A stretch of DNA of 64,000 nt from Undibacterium sp. KW1 (GTDB taxonomy: Bacteria > Pseudomonadota > Gammaproteobacteria > Burkholderiales > Burkholderiaceae_D). Shown piece by piece: positions 52,867 through 61,017 of this stretch. The first letter of the stretch is position 1, and each line of letters begins with the position of its first letter. Below the pieces are notes generated by a model. It had not been told where the DNA came from. It worked only from the letters and a program-made list of their open reading frames with translations, and did no database searches. The position numbers were made by a program, and so were the translations under genes. The DNA is taken from positions 1,240,001 to 1,304,000 of the forward strand of contig NZ_AP018439.1 of assembly GCF_009937955.1 (NCBI RefSeq), written 5' to 3'.

Positions 52867-52895
52867 AAAAGCCGTCCTCTCATGGGCGGCTTTTT
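52867..52895. terminator. Bidirectional terminator after the HDOD gene
   Basis: AAAAGCCG (52867-52874) pairs with CGGCTTTT (52887-52894), with CC/GG inside the loop. The A-run and T-run serve both convergent transcripts. The stop codon of the minus-strand small gene lies within the loop. Confidence 0.85.
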
Positions 52896-53074
52896 AACAG
52901 GTTGGCGGGCAACATAAAGATCGCCCGCAATAATTCAAATACACCATTCACTGCAATGCCCAGCACACGGAAGGGCAGCAACAGCAGCCACACCAGTGGA
53001 TAGATCACCAGGGCCAGTATGGCTAATGGCCAGCAGAGTACAAACAAGATAATCCAGATCAAAAAGCCTAGCAT
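52880..53074 (-). CDS. Small membrane protein (64 residues)
   Basis: A very hydrophobic protein: MLGFLIWIILFVLCWPLAIL followed by a second hydrophobic stretch and a short LLKSRP tail, so two or three membrane helices. AAGGAAAAATA precedes the ATG. It follows by 9 bp a 29-residue membrane peptide gene, and the two form a compact unit ending at a bidirectional terminator. I do not recognise a family. Confidence 0.65.
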   Translation of the reverse strand: MLGFLIWIILFVLCWPLAILALVIYPLVWLLLLPFRVLGIAVNGVFELLRAIFMLPANLLKSRP

Positions 53075-53083
53075 TATTTTTCC

Positions 53084-53173
53084 TTAAGCGATGATGGCGC
53101 GCAACAGGCTGCTCAGGATAACCAGAGCGATAGTGGCGATGACAACGCCGTCCATGTTTGCTGTGATGTTCAT
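53084..53173 (-). CDS. Very small membrane peptide (29 residues)
   Basis: ATG at 53173 with GAAAGGAAATATC directly upstream, a strong ribosome binding site. The product is 29 residues: MNITANMDG followed by one hydrophobic helix (VVIATIALVILSSLL) and RAIIA. The stop lies 9 bp before the start of the 64-residue membrane protein. A one-helix peptide beside a two-helix protein recalls small stress-response membrane proteins, but similarity to a known family is not visible. Confidence 0.6.
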   Translation of the reverse strand: MNITANMDGVVIATIALVILSSLLRAIIA

Positions 53174-53239
53174 GATATTTCCTTTCAATTCGGGTGGGAG
53201 TGATTGCACTTTAGGCCGTCGCCATATTGGCCGCCAGTA

Positions 53240-53292
53240 GCAGGCGACGAAGTGCAATTTTCTAGTATCGGAATGCGTTTGCAGGCGACGAA
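53240..53292. repeat. Direct repeat GCAGGCGACGAA
   Basis: The 12-mer occurs at 53240-53251 and 53281-53292, 41 bp apart, in the region between the small-peptide gene and the divergent TetR gene. An inverted relative, CGTCGCC, is at 53217-53223. Possibly regulatory. Confidence 0.4.
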
Positions 53293-53437
53293 TTGAGGGT
53301 GATGTTTAGCGCCGCAGATCGTGCCACCCAGACTCGCCACTTCTTGATAATTTAAAAATAATTATTTGCCAGCGATCCAAAAAAAGCTTGACTTGGCGCT
53401 CGTGTGTTCGCAAACTTCAATTATTAGTCGGTTGCAT

Positions 53438-53447
53438 AATAATTATT
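53438..53447. promoter_or_regulatory. AT palindromes, possible TetR operator
   Basis: AATAATTATT (53438-53447) lies 13 bp before the regulator's ATG; a similar palindrome AAATAATTATTT lies at 53356-53367. Paired palindromes near a TetR start suit autorepression, but this is inference only. Confidence 0.35.
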
Positions 53448-53460
53448 GACGAAAAGAAAT

Positions 53461-54105
53461 ATGGCACGTCCTTCACAACAACTTGACGAAGTTTTATTGC
53501 AAAGCGGGCGCGCCCTGTTTGCCCGGCATGGCTGTGGCGGCTTGTCCCTGCGCATGCTGGCGGAACATGCAGGCGTGAACGTAGGCATGTTCCATTATCA
53601 CTTCAAGAATAAAGATAATTTCCTGACGCAGTTACTGCAAACCATGTACGACGAAGTGTTCGTGCAACTGCAGGCTGAAGTGAATCATGAAGGTTCGCCC
53701 GTACAGCGTCTGCGTGAGGCTTTGTATTTGCTCGGTCGTTTATTGCGCGAACATGGCGGCTGGATAGGCCGGGTCTGGGCCGATGCTGCCATGGGTGAAA
53801 AAGTAGCCAGGCAGTTTCTCGAAAAAAATGGCTCGCGTCACGTAATGCTGATCACCGGTTTGTTGATGCAGGCCATGCAGGCTGGCGAGATTGCCATGGC
53901 GCCACCCACCCATGCTCTGGCGTTCTTGATGGCCAGCGTTGCCGCTCCCATGGTGATCGTGCCGCGTGCACTGGATATGGGCTTTGTACCAGCCATGTTG
54001 CAAGAACCTTTAAGCCAGGTATTGAGCGATGCCGCTATTGCCGACCGTGTCAACCGTGCCTTGTATGCCCTGGCTGCAACGAATGAGGAGTTACACCGTG
54101 TATAA
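53461..54105 (+). CDS. TetR-family regulator, CecR-like
   Basis: A 214-residue DNA-binding repressor. The N-terminal helix-turn-helix is ALFARHGCGGLSLRMLAEHA, then VNVGMFHYHFKNKDNFL. The C-terminal domain has the length seen in CecR/YbiH regulators. The start is the ATG of MARPSQ with GAAAAGAAAT upstream; the frame begins slightly earlier. It overlaps the exporter's first gene by 8 bp and most likely controls it. In E. coli, CecR regulates ybhGFSR, the same order as here. Confidence 0.9.
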   Translation: MARPSQQLDEVLLQSGRALFARHGCGGLSLRMLAEHAGVNVGMFHYHFKNKDNFLTQLLQTMYDEVFVQLQAEVNHEGSPVQRLREALYLLGRLLREHGGWIGRVWADAAMGEKVARQFLEKNGSRHVMLITGLLMQAMQAGEIAMAPPTHALAFLMASVAAPMVIVPRALDMGFVPAMLQEPLSQVLSDAAIADRVNRALYALAATNEELHRV

Positions 54106-55096
54106 ACAATTCAAACCAGCAGCAGTATTGCCATTGACACTTGCAGTGTTATTCATGCTGGCAGGCTGCAATGAAAAGACCTCCACTGCCTGGTCAGGTT
54201 ATGCAGAAGGTGATTACGTCTATATCTCTGCACCGCTGGGCGGCAAACTCGACAGTATCAAAGTGCAGGCAGGCCAGCAAGTCAGCAAGGATAGCCCGCT
54301 GTTTGCCCTTGATGCCGAAGCTGAAAATGCTGCCCATGACGAAGCCAGTGCCCGACTTACGAGCGCACAGGCACAGGCCAGCAATACAGAAAAAGGCAGG
54401 CGCACAGAAGAGATCGCCGTCACCCAGGCGCAACTGACAAGTGCTCAGGCACAGGCCGCCCTGGCAAGACAGGAATTGGCGCGTCAACAGCAACTGGTCG
54501 GGCAGGGCTTTGTGTCCAAGTCCCGCATCGACGATGCACAAACCAATGTCAAACTCGCGGAAGCACGCGTGGCAGAACTGAACGCCGCATTGAGTGTCGC
54601 AAAGCTGCCAGCACGCGTAGATGAACGTGCCGCTGCCCAGGCCAGTGCCGATGCCGCAAAAGAAGCCTTGCGCCAGACGATATGGCGCTCAGGCCAAAAA
54701 TCACAAAACGCACCCGCGAATGCGTTAGTGGCAGAAGTGTTTTTCCGTCAGGGCGAATATGTACAAGCGGGCCAGCCGGTATTGTCGCTGCTACCGCCAG
54801 AAAACCGTAAAGCCCGGTTCTTTGTGCCGGAAGCTGAGTTGGGCAAGATCGCTGTTGGTCAGGCAGTCAGCCTGCATTGCGATGGTTGCGCAGCATCTAT
54901 ACCTGCCCACATCTCCCGTATCGCCAGCCAGGCTGAATACACACCACCCGTGATTTATTCAAATGCGCAAAGAGCCAAGCTGGTGTTCATGGTCGAGGCC
55001 AAACCTGATCAGCCCGGCAAACTCTTGCTGCATCCTGGTCAGCCTCTGGATGTGTCGCTTTTGTCTGCGGTAACAGGCGCAGGAAAAGCGCAGTGA
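54098..55096 (+). CDS. HlyD/YbhG-like periplasmic adaptor lipoprotein
   Basis: A 332-residue membrane fusion protein. The GTG start has GAGGAG 7 bp upstream; the signal ends in FMLAGC with lipidated Cys24. A beta-barrel/lipoyl half-domain (GYAEGDYVYISAPLGGKLDS, VQAGQQV) is followed by a long Ala/Gln-rich coiled coil (about 80-190, LTSAQAQA repeated) and the returning lipoyl half. It probably links the ABC exporter to an outer-membrane channel. It overlaps the ATPase gene by 4 bp. Confidence 0.9.
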   Translation: MYKQFKPAAVLPLTLAVLFMLAGCNEKTSTAWSGYAEGDYVYISAPLGGKLDSIKVQAGQQVSKDSPLFALDAEAENAAHDEASARLTSAQAQASNTEKGRRTEEIAVTQAQLTSAQAQAALARQELARQQQLVGQGFVSKSRIDDAQTNVKLAEARVAELNAALSVAKLPARVDERAAAQASADAAKEALRQTIWRSGQKSQNAPANALVAEVFFRQGEYVQAGQPVLSLLPPENRKARFFVPEAELGKIAVGQAVSLHCDGCAASIPAHISRIASQAEYTPPVIYSNAQRAKLVFMVEAKPDQPGKLLLHPGQPLDVSLLSAVTGAGKAQ

Positions 55097-56094
55097 ATAA
55101 CGTAACGAACACCAGCATTGATACAGGAAACCTGGCCATCAATGTGCATGGCCTGAGTAAATCCTATGGTGGTCGTGCGGTGGTCGATAAGGTCGAACTG
55201 CAAGTCGCCAAGGGCCGTATCTGTGGTTTTCTGGGGCCAAATGGCAGCGGCAAGACCACCACCATACGCATGCTCTGTGGCTTGCTGACGCCCGATGCTG
55301 GTGCGGGTTCCTGCCTGGGTCTGGATATCATCAAACAGGCAGAACAGATCAAGCGCCAGGTCGGTTATATGACGCAAAAGTTTGGCCTCTATGATGATCT
55401 GTCGATACGCCAGAACCTCGATTTCGTGGCGCGCCTGTTTGAGCTGCCCAACAGAAAAAATGCAGTCGATCTTTCTCTCGAAAGACTGGGCCTGACAGCC
55501 CGGCAGCAGCAACTGGCAGGATCATTGTCTGGTGGCTGGAAACAGCGCCTCGCACTGGCGGCCTGCCTCATCCATGAACCGCGCCTGCTGTTGCTGGATG
55601 AACCAACGGCTGGCGTCGATCCCAAGGCGCGTCGCGATTTTTGGGACCAGATTCATTTGCTGGCTGACCAGGGTATCACAGTGCTGGTGTCCACCCATTA
55701 CATGGATGAAGCAGAACGCTGCCATGAACTTTGCTATATCGCCTACGGCAAGATACTGGCGCGTGGCACGGAGTCAGAAATCATACACGACTCCAAGCTC
55801 AAGGTCTGGACTCTGCAAGGTGAGCAACTGGGTTCTGTGCTTGAGCCCCTGAAGTCGGCACCAGGGGTATTAAGTGTCGCCGCATTCGGCAATGCCATCC
55901 ACGTCGCGGGACTGGACGAGGCCCTGGTCTTGCAGGCACTCGATACCATCAGACATCAGACCAATATACAAATCACGCCGAGTGCAGCGAATCTGGAAGA
56001 TGTCTTCATCAGCCTGATCGCCAGCGCACCTGATAATTTTTCCAAAGACGATATTCAACAAATACAGAAAATACGTCAAAAGGTGAAGGCATGA
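55093..56094 (+). CDS. ABC exporter ATP-binding protein (YbhF-like, single domain)
   Basis: A 333-residue ATPase. Walker A is GPNGSGKTTTIRML, the signature SLSGGWKQRLALAA, Walker B LLLLDEPTAGVDP and the switch His STHYMDEAERC. E. coli YbhF has two fused ATPase domains; this one has only one, so it must act as a homodimer. The C-terminal 110 residues (SAPGVLSVAAFGNAIH, LEDVFISL) are the usual regulatory tail. GTG start. Confidence 0.92.
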   Translation: MNNVTNTSIDTGNLAINVHGLSKSYGGRAVVDKVELQVAKGRICGFLGPNGSGKTTTIRMLCGLLTPDAGAGSCLGLDIIKQAEQIKRQVGYMTQKFGLYDDLSIRQNLDFVARLFELPNRKNAVDLSLERLGLTARQQQLAGSLSGGWKQRLALAACLIHEPRLLLLDEPTAGVDPKARRDFWDQIHLLADQGITVLVSTHYMDEAERCHELCYIAYGKILARGTESEIIHDSKLKVWTLQGEQLGSVLEPLKSAPGVLSVAAFGNAIHVAGLDEALVLQALDTIRHQTNIQITPSAANLEDVFISLIASAPDNFSKDDIQQIQKIRQKVKA

Positions 56095-57224
56095 AGCGCT
56101 TTTCGCTGGCACGCATGTTCGCCATCTTTATCAAGGAATTCCAGCAAATGATGCGTGACCGCCTGACCTTTGCCATGGCGGTCGGCATCCCCATCCTGCA
56201 ACTCATCCTGTTCGGCTATGCCATCAATACAGACCCCAAAGGCTTGCCAACTGCCGTAGTCAACACCGACAATAGTGCCATGGCACGCAGCTTTGTCGTT
56301 GCCATGCAAAACACAGGCTACTTCCGTATCGACTCGGTAGGCCAGAGTGAGCAAGAGGCAGAAGCCTTGCTGGAAAAAGGCAAAATACAATTCATGCTGG
56401 TGATACCGCCACAATTCACCCAGCAACTGGTGCGCGGTGAAAAACCAGCCTTGCTGATCTCCGTTGATGCGACTGATCCTTCAGCATCAGGTAACGCCAT
56501 CGCCGCACTGAATGTCATCGCCACCCAGGCCTTGCATCACGATCTCAAAGGCCCTTTGCAATACCTGCAAACCGCCACGCCAGCTTATGAGGTTCGCGTG
56601 CACCGCCGCTATAATCCTGAGGGCCTGTCACGCTATAACATCGTGCCTGGCCTGATAGGCACCATACTCACCATGACCATGGTCATGCTGACCTCGCTCG
56701 CCATGACAAGAGAACGTGAGCGCGGCACCATGGAAAACCTGCTGGCAACTCCGGTGCGCCCGGCAGAAGTCATGGTCGGCAAAATCCTGCCCTATGTGCT
56801 GATCGGTTACATCCAACTCGGCGTCATCATTAGCGCCGCCTTCCTGTTATTTGAAGTGCCCATGATGGGCAGCTTCAGCCTTCTCATGAGCATGATAGGT
56901 GTTTTCATCCTCGCCAATCTTGCAGTGGGCTTCACCTTTTCGACGATCGCAAAGAACCAGTTGCAAGCGATGCAGATGACTTTCTTTTTCTTCCTGCCAT
57001 CGATGCTGCTGTCCGGTTTCATGTTCCCTTTTCGCGCCATGCCGGAATGGGCACAAGCGATAGGCGAAGCACTGCCATTGACGCACTTCCTGCGCATCGT
57101 GCGGGGGATTTTATTGAAGGGAAATACCGCAGACCAGCTAGCACCAGAGCTATGGCCCATGCTGGTGTTTCTGCTGGTGGCGGGGTTTGTGGCTTTGAAG
57201 AGGTATAGGCAGACTTTGGATTAA
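56091..57224 (+). CDS. ABC-2 type exporter permease (YbhS/YbhR-like)
   Basis: A 377-residue inner-membrane permease. One hydrophobic segment near residue 25 precedes a periplasmic domain of about 140 residues, and five more segments lie in the C-terminal half. MTREREERG-type TREREEGT is seen as MTRERERGTMENLLATPVRP, the ABC-2 signature, and FMFPFRAMPEWAQAIGEALP is also typical. Only one permease is present where E. coli has two (YbhS, YbhR), so a homodimer is implied. It overlaps the next, convergent gene by 4 bp. Confidence 0.92.
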   Translation: MKRFSLARMFAIFIKEFQQMMRDRLTFAMAVGIPILQLILFGYAINTDPKGLPTAVVNTDNSAMARSFVVAMQNTGYFRIDSVGQSEQEAEALLEKGKIQFMLVIPPQFTQQLVRGEKPALLISVDATDPSASGNAIAALNVIATQALHHDLKGPLQYLQTATPAYEVRVHRRYNPEGLSRYNIVPGLIGTILTMTMVMLTSLAMTRERERGTMENLLATPVRPAEVMVGKILPYVLIGYIQLGVIISAAFLLFEVPMMGSFSLLMSMIGVFILANLAVGFTFSTIAKNQLQAMQMTFFFFLPSMLLSGFMFPFRAMPEWAQAIGEALPLTHFLRIVRGILLKGNTADQLAPELWPMLVFLLVAGFVALKRYRQTLD

Positions 57225-57727
57225 GACTGAAAACACCAATGCCACGGCTCATATTGAAACCCGCTGGTATTTCCTGGCGGGTAAGACATGTGAAAACCAA
57301 AGCGCCCTGCATTATTTTGCAGCCACGCAAAGGCAGCCGTGGTGTCAAAAGAAATTTCCAGCTCAGGGTCTTCTGGCGTGGCGATGTCTATCGCTCGGCC
57401 AGTGTGATGTTCGCTGTAGCCGGGTGGGGCGCAGACTAGTAATATGTCTTGCAGTTGCTGACCCTCAGCCAGTTTGTCGCTGATGATCTCGGTTTGTCTG
57501 GCGATGCTGCGGAAGGCGGAGATCATCAGCAGGGCAATGCCATCCTCGCTGGCGGCAGCCTTCATGGCTTGCCAGGCGAGCTTGGTGGCAGGTGTCAGCA
57601 GGTATTGCCTGCCATCTTCGCCGGTTTCTGCCAGTACCAGTTCTGTGGCTTCTTGCTGCGGTAGCAGGCCACGCTGTTCCAGTAGTTGCGGCGGGATGAT
57701 GAAGTTTGCAGCCTGGCTGATGACCAT
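57221..57727 (-). CDS. VanY-like (M15B) peptidase
   Basis: A 168-residue zinc peptidase of the VanY/D-alanyl-D-alanine or L,D-carboxypeptidase group. SAFRSIARQTEI supplies the binding Arg, YSEHHTGRAIDIA gives His and Asp zinc ligands (SxHxxGxAxD), and EPWHWCF gives the third ligand and the catalytic Glu. No signal peptide is visible, so it may act in the cytoplasm on imported muropeptides. It starts 2 bp after the AmiD-like gene and is the last gene of a three-gene minus-strand operon. Confidence 0.88.
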   Translation of the reverse strand: MVISQAANFIIPPQLLEQRGLLPQQEATELVLAETGEDGRQYLLTPATKLAWQAMKAAASEDGIALLMISAFRSIARQTEIISDKLAEGQQLQDILLVCAPPGYSEHHTGRAIDIATPEDPELEISFDTTAAFAWLQNNAGRFGFHMSYPPGNTSGFQYEPWHWCFQS

Positions 57728-57729
57728 GT

Positions 57730-58539
57730 TTATTTCGCCTTCAGATTAGCAAGCAGGGTGTCGAGTATGGCGGCGGTTTCTGCATCTGGCATGCCGTCAA
57801 ACTTTGCTGGCCTGTACTTGGTCTGGAAGGCGACCAGCACACTGCGGGTGGTTTCATCGAGCAGACCGGTCTGTGGAATGCCATAGCCGTATTGTGCAAG
57901 TTTTTGCTGGAACCATTTGATGTCCGGTAGCTGCAGCTCATAAGCTGTCATGCGTTGTGCAACTTCTTCCGCCTTGGGCCAGGGGATCAGGCCAGCATCG
58001 GCCAGTTGCTTCCATGGGAAGAGCGGGCCAGGGTCTGACTTGCGCAACGGGGCGATGTCGGAATGGCCGAGTATGTATTCAGGGCGTATCTGGTAGCGTG
58101 CCGAGATATCCTTGACGAGGGCAATCACGCGGTCTATCTGGGCTTGCGGGAAGGGGAAGTAAATCCTGCCTTCTGGCGTATCCTTGAAACCGAGATTGAC
58201 GATTTCTATGCCTATGGAACTGGCATTCAGTCGGCTATAGCCCTTCCATTCACTGAGACCAGCGTGATACGCCATGTGATTTTCCGGTACCAGTTGCCAG
58301 ACTCTGATGGGGGCTTGATCACCAACCAGGTAATTGGCGCTGACGGCTTGCTGGCTGAGTACGCGCAAGGAGGTGGGTTCATCCAGAGCGGTGTAGTGCA
58401 GGATGATGAATTGCACGCGTTCTTCCTGGCTCTTGGCAGAAATGGTGGTATCAAGTTTGCCCATGGGGCCTACGGTGGCACAGCCACTGATGAAGAGGCT
58501 GACAGCAGTAAACAAACTATATAGCGTGATTTTTTTCAT
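57730..58539 (-). CDS. amiD: AmiD-like N-acetylmuramoyl-L-alanine amidase lipoprotein
   Basis: A 269-residue lipoprotein (lipobox FISGC, Cys20) anchored to a membrane facing the periplasm. The Amidase_2 domain has VQFIILHYTALDE, ENHMAYHAGLSEWKGY and ILGHSDIAPLRKSDPG, with the zinc-binding histidines. A C-terminal peptidoglycan-binding domain follows (WFQQKLAQYGYG, TRSVLVAFQTKYRP). AmiD cuts anhydro-muropeptides. The ATG is overlapped 4 bp by the kinase gene's end (ATGA). Confidence 0.92.
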   Translation of the reverse strand: MKKITLYSLFTAVSLFISGCATVGPMGKLDTTISAKSQEERVQFIILHYTALDEPTSLRVLSQQAVSANYLVGDQAPIRVWQLVPENHMAYHAGLSEWKGYSRLNASSIGIEIVNLGFKDTPEGRIYFPFPQAQIDRVIALVKDISARYQIRPEYILGHSDIAPLRKSDPGPLFPWKQLADAGLIPWPKAEEVAQRMTAYELQLPDIKWFQQKLAQYGYGIPQTGLLDETTRSVLVAFQTKYRPAKFDGMPDAETAAILDTLLANLKAK

Positions 58540-59531
58540 GGTAGGTTTTTGAGGTGTCGGGCAGCGAGCCGTGCTGCAGAAAAATGTGCCTGGCAAGTAC
58601 TTTGGCGTAGGGATATCTCGGGTGATAAATTCTGGCGCAGGGATTCAACGATAGCCGGATGCAATTCCTGTACGCGTCCACTCAGTGCAATCGGTTTGCT
58701 GCCAAAGCGGGCGCACATGGCCATGCCCAGGCGCGCCAGTTCCTTACCTGCATTCTGCAAGATGGACATGGCGACTGGGTCACTGTAGGCAGCAGAGGCG
58801 ACGGCCAGGGCGAGTTTGCCAATTTCGCCACGGCTGCGATGATAGATAAAGTCGCGCGATATATTCCAGTCATTGCCACCGATGAGCTTGAAAATACGGA
58901 TCGCCATTTCTGAATTTTTCCACTGGCCGGGATTTTCATCTTCCGCCCGCCAGAGCTTGCTGATGGCTTCGCGTGCTATCCAGAAGCCACCCCCGGCATC
59001 ATCAAGCAGATAACCACGGCCACCTGCCCGGTGAAATTCCCCATCGGCATCAATATAGGCAGCGATAGAGCCGGTACCTGCATAGATCAGATAACCAGTG
59101 CCGGGTTTGAAAATATCGAGATAGGCAATTTCTATGTCATTGCTGACCAGGATATGTTGCTTTTTTAAGTTAAAGCACTCAGCCAGCATATCTGGCAGGG
59201 TCTGTGAATCGCCGCCAAAGCCGGTGATGCCTGCGCGTATGCTGCCTACCTGGCCATGGCTGCCAGTGGCAGCTGCCAGGCTGGCAAATATCTGGTGCAC
59301 GGCTTCTCTTCCTTCCGGTTTGTCAATTTGCAGCGCGGTCAGGCCTGCGGCCGTGCCGTTGGCAAGGATTTGTTCATCTTTGTTTGCCAGAGCCCAGCGT
59401 GTCTGTGTGCCGCCTGCATCTATGCCCAGCGCAATGTCTGCGGTTTGTTGTGCCAGGCTTGCTTGCTGATCAGGTGACATGAATACAGGTTTCTGTTGAT
59501 TTTGTTGAAACATCGTCGTGCTGAATTGCAA
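58536..59531 (-). CDS. BadF/BadG-type sugar kinase (GlcNAc or MurNAc kinase-like)
   Basis: An ASKHA-fold kinase of up to 331 residues (start uncertain; ATG at 59513 is an alternative). ALGIDAGGTQTRWALAN is phosphate site 1, and GTGSIAAYIDADGEFHRAGG and LLDDAGGGFWIAREAI are conserved in N-acetylglucosamine and N-acetylmuramate kinases. It would phosphorylate free amino sugars released from cell wall. It heads the operon with the amidase and the M15 peptidase and diverges from the AmpG-like permease gene. Confidence 0.88.
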   Translation of the reverse strand: MQFSTTMFQQNQQKPVFMSPDQQASLAQQTADIALGIDAGGTQTRWALANKDEQILANGTAAGLTALQIDKPEGREAVHQIFASLAAATGSHGQVGSIRAGITGFGGDSQTLPDMLAECFNLKKQHILVSNDIEIAYLDIFKPGTGYLIYAGTGSIAAYIDADGEFHRAGGRGYLLDDAGGGFWIAREAISKLWRAEDENPGQWKNSEMAIRIFKLIGGNDWNISRDFIYHRSRGEIGKLALAVASAAYSDPVAMSILQNAGKELARLGMAMCARFGSKPIALSGRVQELHPAIVESLRQNLSPEISLRQSTCQAHFSAARLAARHLKNLP

Positions 59532-59701
59532 TAACTGGCAGTTGTTCGTTTATCATAGGGCGCTTCTGGCGCTGGCAGCGAATGAAAAGATGCATCCGGC
59601 TTATAACTTTTTGCTATGAAGCAGCAGCAAAATTTCAATCGTAATCCCGGTATTTTACTGGGAAGATGATCCAGGCCTTACCATTCAAGAAAAAGATAAA
59701 A

Positions 59702-61003
59702 ATGACAAGCGAGACAGTTACTGCAGTCAAAAAACCTGAAGTTCCTGCGGGCGGGGTCTGGCGCTGGATACCCTCATTGTATTTCAGCCAGGGGATTCCT
59801 TACGTCGTGGTAATGACACTTTCCGTCATTATGTACAAAAACCTGGATATTTCCAATTCGGATATTGCATTATATACAAGCTGGTTATACCTGCCTTTTG
59901 TGATCAAGCCGTTCTGGTCGCCGTTCGTCGATATGTTCAAGACCAAACGCTTCTGGATCATTACGCTGGAACTGATCATAGGTGCGATGTTCGGGCTGGT
60001 GGCCCTGACCATACCCATGCCAGGTTTTTTCCAGGCGACGCTGCTGGTGTTCTGGTTGCTGGCGTTCAGTGCGGCCACCCATGACATCAGCTCGGATGGT
60101 TTTTACATGCTGGCGCTGGAACAGTATCAGCAGGCGGCTTTTGTTGGTGTACGCAGCATGTTTTTCAGAATATCCATGCTGACCGGGCAGGGCGCCCTGG
60201 TTTATCTGGCTGGCACGTTGCGCGACATGACAGGCGATGCCAGGTTTGGCTGGGTCGTGGTTTTTTGTGTGCTGGCGGTGATGTTCATCAGTCTGTCTGC
60301 CTACCATAAATGGGCCTTGCCACGTCCTGCCAGTGATACGGCGCATGGGGACCCGAATCAGGTAGTGGCCACTTTCTTTACGATCTTTGGCAAGTTCATC
60401 AAAAAGAAAAACATACTGCTGACGATAGCCTTTCTTTTGTTGTATCGCTTTGGTGAAGCGCAACTGGTCAAGATGGCACCACCGTTCTTGCTCGACAGTA
60501 TCGATAAAGGTGGCCTTGGTCTTTCTACCCAGGCGGTTGGTATCGTGTATGGCACCATGGGCATGATAGCGCTGACCATAGGTGGCCTTGCCGGTGGTGC
60601 GCTGATCTCGCGTTTTGGTTTGAAACGCATGTTGTGGCCGATGGCACTGGCGATCAATGTGCCGCATCTGGTGTATGTCTATCTGGCCTTTGTGCAGCCA
60701 GGCAATATCTATCTGATTGGTGCTGCTGTCGCCATAGAACAAATGGGTTATGGTTTTGGCTTTACAGCCTATGTGCTGTATATGATCATGATTGCTGATG
60801 GCGAACACAAGACCGCGCATTATGCGATTTGTACGGGTTTCATGGCGCTGAGCATGATGTTGCCAGGGATGTTCAGTGGCCGCTTGCAAGAGAATTTGGG
60901 CTATGCCCATTTCTTTGTCTGGATATGTATCGCTGCCGTTCCTACCTTCGTTGTGACCGCCCTTATTAAAGTAGATCCGGCCTTTGGAAAAAAAACTGAA
61001 TAG
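59702..61003 (+). CDS. AmpG-like muropeptide permease (MFS)
   Basis: A 433-residue inner-membrane transporter with twelve hydrophobic segments. WIPSLYFSQGIPYVVVMTLS at the first helix and KPFWSPFVDMFKTKRFWI are the AmpG/MFS_1 pattern. HDISSDGFYMLAL near residue 145 is also characteristic. AmpG imports anhydro-muropeptides into the cytoplasm. I chose the ATG of MTSETV; another ATG twelve codons earlier is possible. Its neighbours, all consistent with wall recycling, support the call. Confidence 0.85.
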   Translation: MTSETVTAVKKPEVPAGGVWRWIPSLYFSQGIPYVVVMTLSVIMYKNLDISNSDIALYTSWLYLPFVIKPFWSPFVDMFKTKRFWIITLELIIGAMFGLVALTIPMPGFFQATLLVFWLLAFSAATHDISSDGFYMLALEQYQQAAFVGVRSMFFRISMLTGQGALVYLAGTLRDMTGDARFGWVVVFCVLAVMFISLSAYHKWALPRPASDTAHGDPNQVVATFFTIFGKFIKKKNILLTIAFLLLYRFGEAQLVKMAPPFLLDSIDKGGLGLSTQAVGIVYGTMGMIALTIGGLAGGALISRFGLKRMLWPMALAINVPHLVYVYLAFVQPGNIYLIGAAVAIEQMGYGFGFTAYVLYMIMIADGEHKTAHYAICTGFMALSMMLPGMFSGRLQENLGYAHFFVWICIAAVPTFVVTALIKVDPAFGKKTE

Positions 61004-61017
61004 AGGCTGAATAAAAT

